Shown piece after piece: positions 9,079-17,330 of a DNA stretch of 64,000 nt. Source of the DNA: VRUE01 sp963762205 (GTDB lineage Bacteria; Actinomycetota; Thermoleophilia; Solirubrobacterales; 70-9); assembly GCA_963762205.1 (NCBI GenBank), contig CAVXJZ010000003.1:496001-560000 (forward strand), written 5' to 3'. Position 1 is the first letter of the stretch; every line of letters starts with the position of its first letter. The position numbers and the translations under genes were made by a program. The notes beneath the pieces were generated by a model. It was not told the DNA's origin. It was given only the letters and a program-made list of their open reading frames with translations, and made no database searches.

Positions 9079-9839
9079 CCGTGCCCTCTGCCGCGGACGT
9101 GAGGCGCGTGCTCGTGATCGTCCCCGCGCTCGACGAGGAGCGGACCGTGGGGAGCATCGTGACCACGACCCTCACTCTGGGCTACGACGTGTGCGTCGTC
9201 GACGACGGCTCGACCGACGCGACCGCCGTCCAGGCTCGTGAGGCAGGTGCCAAGGTCCTCAGCGTGCCGCTCAATCTCGGCGTCGGCGGGGCACTGCGTT
9301 GCGGCTTCCGCTGGGCGCTTGCCAACGGCTACGACGCCGCCGTGCAACTGGACGCGGACGGACAGCACGATCCGCATGAGATCGCCGGGATCCTGCGGGC
9401 GATGGCGGAGGAGAACGCCGACATGGTGGTCGGCTCCCGCTTCGCGGATGGAGCCGGGGCGTACGAGGTGGATCCCGCACGACGCTTCGCCATGGGCCTG
9501 CTGGCGCGGCGGGCGGAGCGCGCGACCGGCACGAAGGTGACCGACTCGACCTCGGGGTTTCGCGCAATCCGCCGCCCGCTGCTCGATCAGTTCGCCGCGA
9601 GCTACCCGGTCGAGTACCTGGGAGACACGGTCGAGGCGCTGATCGAGGCGGGCCTCGCGGGCGCCAGGATCGTCGAGCACCCGATCAACGCCTCGCCGCG
9701 GGCCCATGGCAGCGGCAGCGCCGGAGTGCTGGCGAGCATCTGGTACGTCGCCCGCGTGCTGTTCGCGGTCGAGCTGATGCACAATCGCCGCCCCGATCCA
9801 CCGTCCGGCAGCCTGCCGAGCACACACGGTGTCGACTAG
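9075..9839 (+). CDS. GT2 family glycosyltransferase, polyprenyl-phosphate mannose/glucose synthase-like
   Basis: A 254-residue GT-A enzyme starting with GTG inside the DUF2304 stop region. IVPALDEERTVG, VVDDGSTDAT, LDADGQHDP (DxD) and VGSRF are the canonical DPM/DPG synthase motifs in order. It lacks C-terminal membrane helices, so membrane docking may depend on the coupled DUF2304 protein. The likely reaction is transfer of a hexose from a nucleotide donor to polyprenyl phosphate, supplying GT-C enzymes such as those encoded at 5151 and 10761. Sugar identity is unknown. Confidence 0.9.
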   Translation: MTVPSAADVRRVLVIVPALDEERTVGSIVTTTLTLGYDVCVVDDGSTDATAVQAREAGAKVLSVPLNLGVGGALRCGFRWALANGYDAAVQLDADGQHDPHEIAGILRAMAEENADMVVGSRFADGAGAYEVDPARRFAMGLLARRAERATGTKVTDSTSGFRAIRRPLLDQFAASYPVEYLGDTVEALIEAGLAGARIVEHPINASPRAHGSGSAGVLASIWYVARVLFAVELMHNRRPDPPSGSLPSTHGVD

Positions 9840-9848
9840 GGCGACACC

Positions 9849-10757
9849 GTGACCATTGACGCCACCGCCGCCCTGCTCGAGCGGGTCTTCCCCGATGCGC
9901 CCCGCCTCTCCCGACCGGAGTACCTGCGCTGGCTCTACGAGGATTCGCCGTTCGGAGCCTCGATCGAGGCAAATCTCGACGACGCCGAGGGGCGCGCCGG
10001 GCACTACGCGCTCGTGCCGCTCACCCTGACAGATGCCGCCGGCCGGTACCCGGGGGCGCTTTCGCTCAACACCGCGGTCGATGAGCGAGCGCGTGGTGGC
10101 GGCGTCTTCGTGCGGCTGGCCACGGAGGCGATCGAGGAGGCGCGGCGCCGGGGTGTGCGGATGATCGTCGGCGTCGCGAATGCAAACTCGACCCCCGGGT
10201 TTGTGCGGCGACTCTCGTTTGAGCTCGTGGGCCCGCTCCCCGCGACGGTGATGTTGCCCCTTCCCGGCCGGCGGCGGCGCGTGCTGAGCGCATGGGCCGG
10301 AGAGGAGGCCTTCGCGGCCGGGGGTGTGGCCGGCGAGCTCGACGCCCTGCTGGCTCCGCCGGCACGGGGCCTTGCGCGCGCCTGGACGCAGGAGACGTTG
10401 CGCTGGCGGCTGGCCTCGCCCGGAGCCCGCTACGCACTGCATCGCTCCGAGAACATGCTCGTGATCACCACCGCCGACCGCGGCAGCGGCATTCCCGTCG
10501 CCGTGCTGCTGAAGGCCTTCGCATCGGCGCCGCCGAGCGCTTCCGAGCGTCGAGCCATCGTGCGCGCCGCCTGCAGGTTGCACCGTGCGCCGGTTGCCGT
10601 GCACGTCGGGCTCAACGACACGGTCGCCTTCCGCGGCATCGCGCTGCCGAGGCGGTTGCGCCCCTCGCCGCTCAATCTGATCGTCCGCCATCTCGACGAG
10701 CGGATGCCGGAGGAGATGGTCGCCCGCTTCGAGTCCCTCGACTTCGACGCCTACTGA
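9849..10757 (+). CDS. GNAT-like acetyltransferase family protein
   Basis: About 302 residues with a GTG start 9 bases after the GT2 gene. Residues 45-130 look like a GNAT fold: ALSLNTAVDERARGGGVFVRLATEAIEEA matches the pattern of strand 4, the acetyl-CoA pyrophosphate loop and helix 3, although the loop is not a perfect Q/RxxGxG/A. The C-terminal half resembles no domain I can name. It may acylate an amino-sugar or peptide linked to the glycan. The family call is moderate and the function inferred. Confidence 0.6.
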   Translation: MTIDATAALLERVFPDAPRLSRPEYLRWLYEDSPFGASIEANLDDAEGRAGHYALVPLTLTDAAGRYPGALSLNTAVDERARGGGVFVRLATEAIEEARRRGVRMIVGVANANSTPGFVRRLSFELVGPLPATVMLPLPGRRRRVLSAWAGEEAFAAGGVAGELDALLAPPARGLARAWTQETLRWRLASPGARYALHRSENMLVITTADRGSGIPVAVLLKAFASAPPSASERRAIVRAACRLHRAPVAVHVGLNDTVAFRGIALPRRLRPSPLNLIVRHLDERMPEEMVARFESLDFDAY

Positions 10758-10760
10758 GCC

Positions 10761-13067
10761 TTGATCGCAACCCTCCTCAGCGCCGCGGTCACCTGTGTCG
10801 TCTCGCTCTTCCTCGGGCAGGCTGCGCTGCGTCTCGCGGGTGCGCGGGAATGGAACTGGCTCGCACCCTCCGTCGGCATCTCGGTGGCCATGCTCATCGC
10901 CGTGCCGGCCGTCCACGTGCCCGGTGGTTGCGCCACCGTGGCGGTCCTGTTGGGAGTCCTCACCCTCGCCGCGATCGTCTGGTGCGGGCGGGCCCCGGCG
11001 CACCGGCCGCCGATCTCCGGCCTGCTCGCGGCGGCGCCGGTCATGCTGCTGGTGCTGGTTCCGTTCCTGGCCGTCGGCCACGCCGGGATCCTGGGCACCT
11101 CCTTCAACAACGACATGGCACCGCACATGTCGATCGCCGAGGGCTATCTGTCGCAGGCGATCGGAGGCGTCGCGCCCCCCGACTACCCACTCGGCCCCCA
11201 CGCGATGGCCGCGCTGGTCGCCGAGGGGCTCGACGTTCGGGTGGACCACGCCTTCGCGGGGTGGTCGATGGCGTTGCCGGTCCTCAGCGCCTGGACCGCG
11301 CTGGCGCTCGTGCGCCGAGCTTCGTGGTTCGGGCAGGTGGCGACGGCGACGGTGGTGGGGATGCCGTTTCTGATCGCCGCCTATTACGGGCAGGGTGCCT
11401 TCAAGGAGGTTCTCCAGGCCTGCCTGGTGCTGGCGAGTGCCCTCTTCTTCAGCGGCTACGGGCCGCGGCTGGAGCGTGGGCGCTGGGTTCCGCTGGCGCT
11501 GATAGTCGGCGGAATCCTCTCGGTCTATTCGGTCGCCGGCCTGCCCTGGCCCATCGCCTTCGGGGCACTGTGGCTGTTTGGCACGGTGGCGCTGCGATTC
11601 CGCCGCGGCGGGAAACAGGGGCTGGCGGCGTCGGCGACCCGGGAAATTCCCGCGCTGGGCCTCGGTCTCGCGGTGTTCGCCGTCTCCATCTTTCCCCAGC
11701 TGCCGCGGATCTGGCGTTTCATCTCGCTCGACCAGGCGGCCAGCATCGCCAAGGACGACATCGGCAATCTGGCTGGTTCCCTACCGGTTTGGGAGGCGTT
11801 CGGTGTCTGGAATACCCCGGACTTTCGCCTCCCGGCATCGCCGGCGTTCACGGGCGGGATGTGGACCGCCTTCGTCCTCGCGCTTGCCCTCTTCGGGATC
11901 GTCTGGACGATGCGCCGTGGACGCTGGATGTTGCCGCTCGCGGCGGCGGGCGCGCTGTCGATCTGGGCCGCATCCGCCCACTCGCAGTCGGCCTACGTGG
12001 CCGCGAAGGCGCTGGTCGTCGCCTCCCCGCTGCTGCTGGCCCTCGCCGTGCTTCCGCTGGTGGAGCAGCTGCCCGACAGGCTTCCCCGCTCCCTGTCGTC
12101 CCTCTTTCGGAGCGCCCCCGGGCGGCCCCTCCCCTGGGCCCTGGCGTCGATCCTCGTCGTCGTGCTCCTCCTCCGCGTCGGGGTATCTGACGTGCGGGCA
12201 CTGCGCGCGAGCCCGGTCGGGCCCACCGACCATGTCGATGAGCTGCGCGACCTTCGCCCGCTGCTGGATGGCCGGCCGACCCTGTTCCTCGGCAACGACG
12301 ACTTCATCCGCTGGGAGCTCGCAGGGGTGCCCGTCCGGGCCCCCGTGGTCGGCCTGCAGGAACTGCGGATTCGCCCGCGGAAGGCATGGGTCTATGGGAA
12401 GGCGCATGACTTCGACTCGGTCGGTGCCGGGACCCTCAACTCATATGACTGGATCGTCACGACGCGCGATGCGGCCGGCAGCGACCCGCCGCGCGGCGTG
12501 CGTCTGTACAGGTCGACCCCGAGCTTCGACCTCTGGCGCCGGGTGGGGAAGGTCCGCCGCCGCTCGATCCTCGCCGAGGGCGAGATGCCCGGCGCCAGGC
12601 TCGATTGCCGAACGCCGGCCGGGCGCGCAGTCCTGAGGGGCGGCGGGGTCGCCGCCGTGCGTCCCGCGCCGGTGGTCGCACCGGGCTCTGCGCTCGGTCC
12701 GGGTGGAGCTGTCTCGGTGCCGCTCTCCCTGGCCCCGGGGCGCTGGCGGCTGGAGGCCGCCTATCTCAGCCGCCTTCCGGTCCAGGTGGCGGCGCCGGGG
12801 CTGCGTGTGACGCTCCCTCCCAACCTCGATCGCCCGGGCCCGCGCTGGCCGGTGGGGCGGCTCGAGGTGGTGGGCGGGGAGCAGCCCACCGTCGTCACCT
12901 TCAGCGTCGGGGATCCGATCCTGGCCCCGGGCCAGATCATCACCGAATTGGCGACGGTCGTCGCCACCCGGGACGCGACGGTCCGCATCCTTCCCGTGCG
13001 CCAGGCATGCGGTCGATACGTCGACTGGTATCGGCCCTCGGCGCAGTCGCATCGCGGTGGCGGCTAG
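10761..13067 (+). CDS. large polytopic membrane protein, GT-C-like, with C-terminal extracytoplasmic domain
   Basis: A 768-residue protein starting at TTG, 3 bases after the previous stop. About 12 hydrophobic segments occupy residues 1-480, with an acidic first-loop motif FNNDMAPH (Asp118) of the kind that holds the catalytic Asp in GT-C enzymes. Residues 480-768 form a beta-rich soluble domain. It ends the operon that begins at 6873. The polyprenol-sugar synthase just upstream would make its donor. Its stop overlaps the convergent GT2 gene by 4 bases. Confidence 0.68.
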   Translation: MIATLLSAAVTCVVSLFLGQAALRLAGAREWNWLAPSVGISVAMLIAVPAVHVPGGCATVAVLLGVLTLAAIVWCGRAPAHRPPISGLLAAAPVMLLVLVPFLAVGHAGILGTSFNNDMAPHMSIAEGYLSQAIGGVAPPDYPLGPHAMAALVAEGLDVRVDHAFAGWSMALPVLSAWTALALVRRASWFGQVATATVVGMPFLIAAYYGQGAFKEVLQACLVLASALFFSGYGPRLERGRWVPLALIVGGILSVYSVAGLPWPIAFGALWLFGTVALRFRRGGKQGLAASATREIPALGLGLAVFAVSIFPQLPRIWRFISLDQAASIAKDDIGNLAGSLPVWEAFGVWNTPDFRLPASPAFTGGMWTAFVLALALFGIVWTMRRGRWMLPLAAAGALSIWAASAHSQSAYVAAKALVVASPLLLALAVLPLVEQLPDRLPRSLSSLFRSAPGRPLPWALASILVVVLLLRVGVSDVRALRASPVGPTDHVDELRDLRPLLDGRPTLFLGNDDFIRWELAGVPVRAPVVGLQELRIRPRKAWVYGKAHDFDSVGAGTLNSYDWIVTTRDAAGSDPPRGVRLYRSTPSFDLWRRVGKVRRRSILAEGEMPGARLDCRTPAGRAVLRGGGVAAVRPAPVVAPGSALGPGGAVSVPLSLAPGRWRLEAAYLSRLPVQVAAPGLRVTLPPNLDRPGPRWPVGRLEVVGGEQPTVVTFSVGDPILAPGQIITELATVVATRDATVRILPVRQACGRYVDWYRPSAQSHRGGG

Positions 13068-14194
13068 GCATCGAGAAAGCGGCTGGGCCCGGAGGCCCTG
13101 CGGGACGGGTCCCGCAGGGCCTCGAGCATCTTGTGCGGGCTGAGCTCCTCCCATTTCGCGACGAGGTCATAGTGGCCCGTCCGCTCGGCCACCACCTGCG
13201 TCGGGTCGTCGCGGAAGAGCACCTCGACGCCCATCTGCCACCACGGCTCCGGATCGCCGTGGCGGCCGGCGATGGTGATGCGCGCCCACGGCAGCTCCTC
13301 CTGCACGCCCCGGACCCCGGCGCCGAGCTCGCCCGCGGGGGCCGGGATCGCGTCGCAGACGACCAGCGCCCTCCCCGTCGCGAGCGCATCGCGTGCCGCG
13401 AGCGTCGTCGCCGGATTCGGGGGCCAGAGCGACGGCGGGTGCGTGGCGGCGAGCTTTTCGCCCCAGCGCGCAACGAAGACCGGGCGGTTGCGCTCGAACA
13501 GCTCGGCCGCGGCCGACTCGCAGCCCGACGAGAAGCCACCGTGCAGGACCCGGACATCCGGGACGTACATGGTCCGCAGTCCCTGCTCGAGCAGCGTCAG
13601 GCAGAGGTCTGCGTCCTCGAAGTACGCCGGGTTGTAGGCATCGAGGAAGCCACCGGCCCGGAGGAACGTGTCGCGGCGCAGCAGCATGCACGCCGCCGCG
13701 CCGAAGTCGGTGGCGCGCGGGAACCGCCAGGCGGGGTCGTCGACGTCGTCGCCGTCGCCGAGCGCCAGCACGCTTCCGTCCGCCGCGACGACGGCGCCGG
13801 CGATCTGCATCGTGCCGTCCTCGTTCACCAACGCCGGCACGACCGCCCCGACCCCGGGCCGGCGCAGGGCGGCGAGCAGTGGCTCGATCCACCCGGCGGG
13901 GACGATCGCGTCGCTGTTGACGAGGGCCAGGACCTCGCCCCGGGCGATACGGGCGGCCTGGTTGTTGGCGGCGCCGAACCCGGCGTTGGTGTCGTTGGCG
14001 AGCAGCCGAACGTCCGGGAAGCGCTCACGGATATGGCTGAGCGTGTCGTCGGGTGACGCATTGTCCACGACGATGATCTCGTGTGGGACGTTGGTGTGCG
14101 CGCCGGCGGCGGCGAGAGCGCGCTCGACCCACGACCACGCGCCGTGGGTGACGACGACGATCGACACTGTCGGGCCGGTCACGCGCGGGATCAT
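13064..14194 (-). CDS. GT2 family glycosyltransferase, rhamnosyltransferase-like
   Basis: A 376-residue protein. VSIVVVTHG, VVDNASPDDT, NAGFGAANN, LVNSDAIV and FEDADLCL (residues 1-220) are the motifs of the WcaE/RfbF-type GT2 enzymes that transfer rhamnose and similar sugars. The C-terminal 150 residues are an additional domain without a recognisable family. ATG at 14194 gives the MIPRVTGP start; the in-frame GTG five codons on is an alternative. The last codons contain a strong hairpin at 13092-13123. The gene is divergent from gmd. Confidence 0.85.
   Translation of the reverse strand: MIPRVTGPTVSIVVVTHGAWSWVERALAAAGAHTNVPHEIIVVDNASPDDTLSHIRERFPDVRLLANDTNAGFGAANNQAARIARGEVLALVNSDAIVPAGWIEPLLAALRRPGVGAVVPALVNEDGTMQIAGAVVAADGSVLALGDGDDVDDPAWRFPRATDFGAAACMLLRRDTFLRAGGFLDAYNPAYFEDADLCLTLLEQGLRTMYVPDVRVLHGGFSSGCESAAAELFERNRPVFVARWGEKLAATHPPSLWPPNPATTLAARDALATGRALVVCDAIPAPAGELGAGVRGVQEELPWARITIAGRHGDPEPWWQMGVEVLFRDDPTQVVAERTGHYDLVAKWEELSPHKMLEALRDPSRRASGPSRFLDA
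13092..13123. terminator. perfect 15-bp hairpin inside a convergent gene end
   Basis: GAGGCCCTGCGGGAC (13092-13106) pairs exactly with 13109-13123 across a 2-base centre. It lies 25 bases past the stop of the plus-strand operon and inside the last codons of the minus-strand GT2. It could end plus-strand transcription. There is no U tract, which is common for actinobacterial terminators. Confidence 0.45.
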
Positions 14195-14267
14195 GACGAG
14201 CGGCGGGGCTGGGCGCCCCGAGGACGACCGGACGCCGCAGCCGCGCTGTCTGCGGGCGTGGCTTCAG

Positions 14268-14273
14268 TAGTCT
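14268..14273 (+). promoter_or_regulatory. -10 element for leaderless gmd
   Basis: TAGTCT ends 7 bases before the ATG at 14281. It fits the TANNNT pattern seen before many starts in this window, so transcription would begin at or next to the start codon. Confidence 0.5.
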
Positions 14274-14280
14274 TGCCCAC

Positions 14281-15264
14281 ATGGCGCGACGCGCTCTGAT
14301 CACCGGCATCACCGGCCAGGACGGCAGTTACCTGGCCGAGTTCCTCCTCGACAAGGGGTACGAGGTGCACGGCATGGTGCGGCGCCTCTCGAGTGAGAAC
14401 CACCATCGCCTGGAGGCCTTTCGAGACCGGATCACGATCCACACGGGCGACCTCCTCGACCAGCGCTCCCTGGGCGACGTGATGAGGGCGTGCGAGCCGC
14501 AGGAGATCTACAACCTGGCGGCGATGTCGTTCGTGGGGGCGTCCTGGAACCAGCCCACCCTGACTGCCGAGTTCACCGGGCTCGGCGTGACCCGGATGCT
14601 GGAGGCGATGCGGGAAGCGTGTCCGGACGCCCGCTTCTACCAGGCCTCGTCCAGCGAGATGTTCGGCAAGGTGCGGAAGACCCCGCAGAACGAGCTGACG
14701 CCCTTCTACCCGCGCAGCCCGTACGGCGTCGCCAAGGTCTACGCGCACTTCATCACCGTCAACTACAGGGAGAGCTACGGCCTCTACGCCTGCTCCGGGA
14801 TCCTCTTCAACCACGAGAGCCCGCGCCGCAGCCTCGAGTTCGTCACCCGCAAGATCACCCACACGGCCGCTGCGATCAAGCTGGGCCTGGCGTCGAAGCT
14901 GGCCCTCGGCAACCTCGACGCGCGTCGTGACTGGGGCTACGCTCCGGACTTCGTCGACGCGATGTGGCGCATGCTTCAGCCCGACGAGCCCGACGACTTC
15001 GTGGTCGGCACGGGCGTCGACCACTCCGTCGAGGACCTCGTGAACATCGCCTTCGCCTATCTCGACCTCGACCCCTCGGAGTACGTCCACCAGGACCCCG
15101 CGTACATGCGCCCGGCGGAGGTCGATCTGCTGATCGCCGACCCGACCAAGGCCCGCGAGCAGTTGGGCTGGGAGTCCAGTGTGGACTTCGAGCAGTTGGT
15201 CAAGGTGATGGTCGACGCCGACCTCGCCCTGCTCGGCGAAGGCAGTCCGGTTTCCACAGCGTAG
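14281..15264 (+). CDS. gmd: GDP-mannose 4,6-dehydratase
   Basis: A 327-residue extended SDR. ALITGITGQDGSYLAEFL is the diagnostic Gmd N-terminus, with the NAD(P)-binding GxxGxxG form. SSSEMFG and YGVAK supply the catalytic Ser/Thr-Glu and Tyr/Lys; ILFNHESPRR and GNLDARRDWGYA are GDP-mannose-binding motifs strictly typical of Gmd. It converts GDP-D-mannose to GDP-4-keto-6-deoxy-D-mannose, the precursor of GDP-fucose, GDP-rhamnose or GDP-perosamine. No fucose synthase lies beside it; an SDR reductase elsewhere in the locus could complete the route. The start directly follows a -10 element. Confidence 0.96.
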   Translation: MARRALITGITGQDGSYLAEFLLDKGYEVHGMVRRLSSENHHRLEAFRDRITIHTGDLLDQRSLGDVMRACEPQEIYNLAAMSFVGASWNQPTLTAEFTGLGVTRMLEAMREACPDARFYQASSSEMFGKVRKTPQNELTPFYPRSPYGVAKVYAHFITVNYRESYGLYACSGILFNHESPRRSLEFVTRKITHTAAAIKLGLASKLALGNLDARRDWGYAPDFVDAMWRMLQPDEPDDFVVGTGVDHSVEDLVNIAFAYLDLDPSEYVHQDPAYMRPAEVDLLIADPTKAREQLGWESSVDFEQLVKVMVDADLALLGEGSPVSTA

Positions 15265-15284
15265 GCCCCGTCGCCTCGAGGCGA

Positions 15285-17330
15285 TCAGGGGCCGGCGTCG
15301 GGCGCCGTGGCGACTATCGCGTACTCGCCGACCCTGGTGCGGTCCTCATCCCAGTCGCCGCTGCCGACCGGCGCGAACACGTCACCCGCCGAGTAGCCGC
15401 TGAGCGCGCAGAGCGCGAGCATCGTCTCCGGGAAGAGCGGGTGCGTGTGAGTGGGGTCGACCCAGAATCGCCTTCAGCGCCGCCGCCGAATGGGGGTTGA
15501 CCGTCTCGGCGATCAGCAATCCCCCGGGGCGCAGCCGCCAGAGGCCGAGCTCGAGGAAGCGCCGCAGCTGCTCGGGCCCCAGATGCTCGATCACCTGGGC
15601 GCTGAAGATCGCGCCGAGTGAGCCGGGCGGCGTCCGCTCGAGGACCTCGAGAAGGTCCCCCTGCTCGACGTTCGCATGGCCCTTCTCGCGACAGCGCTCG
15701 ACCATGTCGGAATCGAGGTCGACCCCGCGGCACTCGATACCCCGCTCGACGAGCAGGTCGAGGAACTCGCCCCGGCCGCAACCCACGTCGAGGACCGGGC
15801 CACGGCCGGCGACCAGGTCCAGGTAGACCCGCTGGCGGTCGCGGATCATCTGCTCGGAACCGCGGAAGAGGTCCTCGAAGCCGCGATAGCCGCCCTCGTC
15901 GATCTCGCCCGGGGCGCTGCGGAAGCCGATCGTCCTTCCCAGGACGGGATGCTGCCTGCGGCCGAGGCGATCGTCGTCCATGTAGGGCTTCGCCGCCGCG
16001 GCGGCGACCAGCTCGGTCGCCTCCGCAATCCGCCGGTCGAGCCTGCGCAGGGTCTGGTCGTTCTCGACGTCCATCCTCAGCGCTTCGGCAAGCACCTCCC
16101 GCAATTCGTCCAGCGACTCGGCGGTGCTGAGGTCGATCCGCCGTTGATGGGCCGCGTAGGGGCGCAGGATGCGCATGTAGAGGCGCTTTGCGGCCACCCG
16201 CAGGCCGCCCCCCCGGCGCGGTGGCGGCTCGGAAAGGTTGAGCAGGTGCTCGAGCTGGCGTCGGCCGCTCGACGACCCGGCCGCCGCGTCGGCCGGGGTG
16301 GGACCCATGAGGCGATCGATCAGGCGTGCCCGCTTGACCTGCTCAATCCTCACCTTGATCGACTCGCAGGCAGTCTCGGGCGAGTGGGTGCGGCGGATGT
16401 CGGCCGCGGCCCGGCGGCCCCGCACGGCGGCGGCCTGCGGGTTCTCGAAGACCTGGCGCATCAGCGCCGAGGCGCGATCGAGATCCGGCTCGGCCCACTG
16501 TCTGTCCTCCGGATAGGGAGCGGCGTCGGGGCCGATCTCGACCATGGTGTGAGGGACGAGGTAGCTGTTCTCGTCGGTCATGAAGTCGAGGTTGCCGGAA
16601 TAGCCCGTTGCGATCACCGGCCTGCCGAAATACATCGCCTCGGCCATCGTCAGGCCGAGCCCCTCGGAGCGATGCAGTGAGACGTAGCAGTCGCAGGCGG
16701 CGATCATCGCGTTCTTCATCGCGGTCGTGATCGTGTCCTCGATCAGGTGGATTTCCGGGCGGTCGGCCACCACCGCCGCCAGTGCCTCCCGCTCGGCCGG
16801 GAACTCGTCGTCGCAGATGGACTTGATCACCAGCGAGGGGCCCGAGCCGGGCTCGAACTCCCGGCAGAACGCCTCGACGATCCCGAGCGGGTTCTTGCGA
16901 TGGAAGACGCTGCGGTAGTCGAAGACGAAGAGGAAGCAGAATCCCTCCGGCATCCCGAGCTCCGCCCGGCTCGCCTCCTCCGGCAACTCGGGCACGACCG
17001 GCATGCGGATCGTGTGGACCGGTTTCGACGAGAGCGGGCGGAGCGCGTCCGCGATGTGCTCGGAGGCGACCCAGACTTCGTCGACGTAGTCGAAGGAGTG
17101 CCGCCATTGCTCGGGGAAGTGCGAGACCTCCCAGAACCAGATCCCGGTCGAGTGGCGGCCTTCGAAGAAGCGGCGGCCGAGGGCCGTGGCCACGACGGGG
17201 AGCATGTCGGCGTTGACGCAGATCAGGTTCAGGTCGTACGGATGCTCATCTTCGGCGAGCCCCTCCAGCGCCTCGGAGATGTCCTCGGGCACGCTGGGCG
17301 AGTCGACCGCCGCGACGCGGAACGTCGCCC
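15285..17330 (-). CDS. GT4 glycosyltransferase fused to a C-terminal SAM methyltransferase (frameshifted at both ends)
   Basis: The uninterrupted frame spans 15382-17292 (636 codons). It holds the body of a GT4 (GT-B) domain with the EGLGLTMAEAM E-x7-E motif, a coiled-coil-rich linker, and a methyltransferase with VLDVGCGRGEF, FSAQVIEHL and RPGGLLIAETVNPHS. After HSAAALKA the frame breaks: removing the T at plus-strand 15468 restores FWVDPTHTHPLFPET and continues to a stop at 15285, giving the normal methyltransferase end. At the 5' side the GT4 start (GINVVGYLSSARGVGEAARQ) is in the frame of the upstream ORF, so a second break near 17321-17332 splits what was one protein of about 1,120 residues. 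Confidence 0.8.

Noticed and set aside
14268..15264. Possible genomic island by presence of gmd and many transferases
   Set aside because: GC content and codon style match the housekeeping region, and no integrase, attachment site or tRNA lies at the borders. Horizontal transfer cannot be shown from this window.
15314..15781. Minus-strand ORF overlapping the methyltransferase end
   Set aside because: It is the third frame; the true continuation after the frameshift at 15468 is in another frame, ending at 15285.
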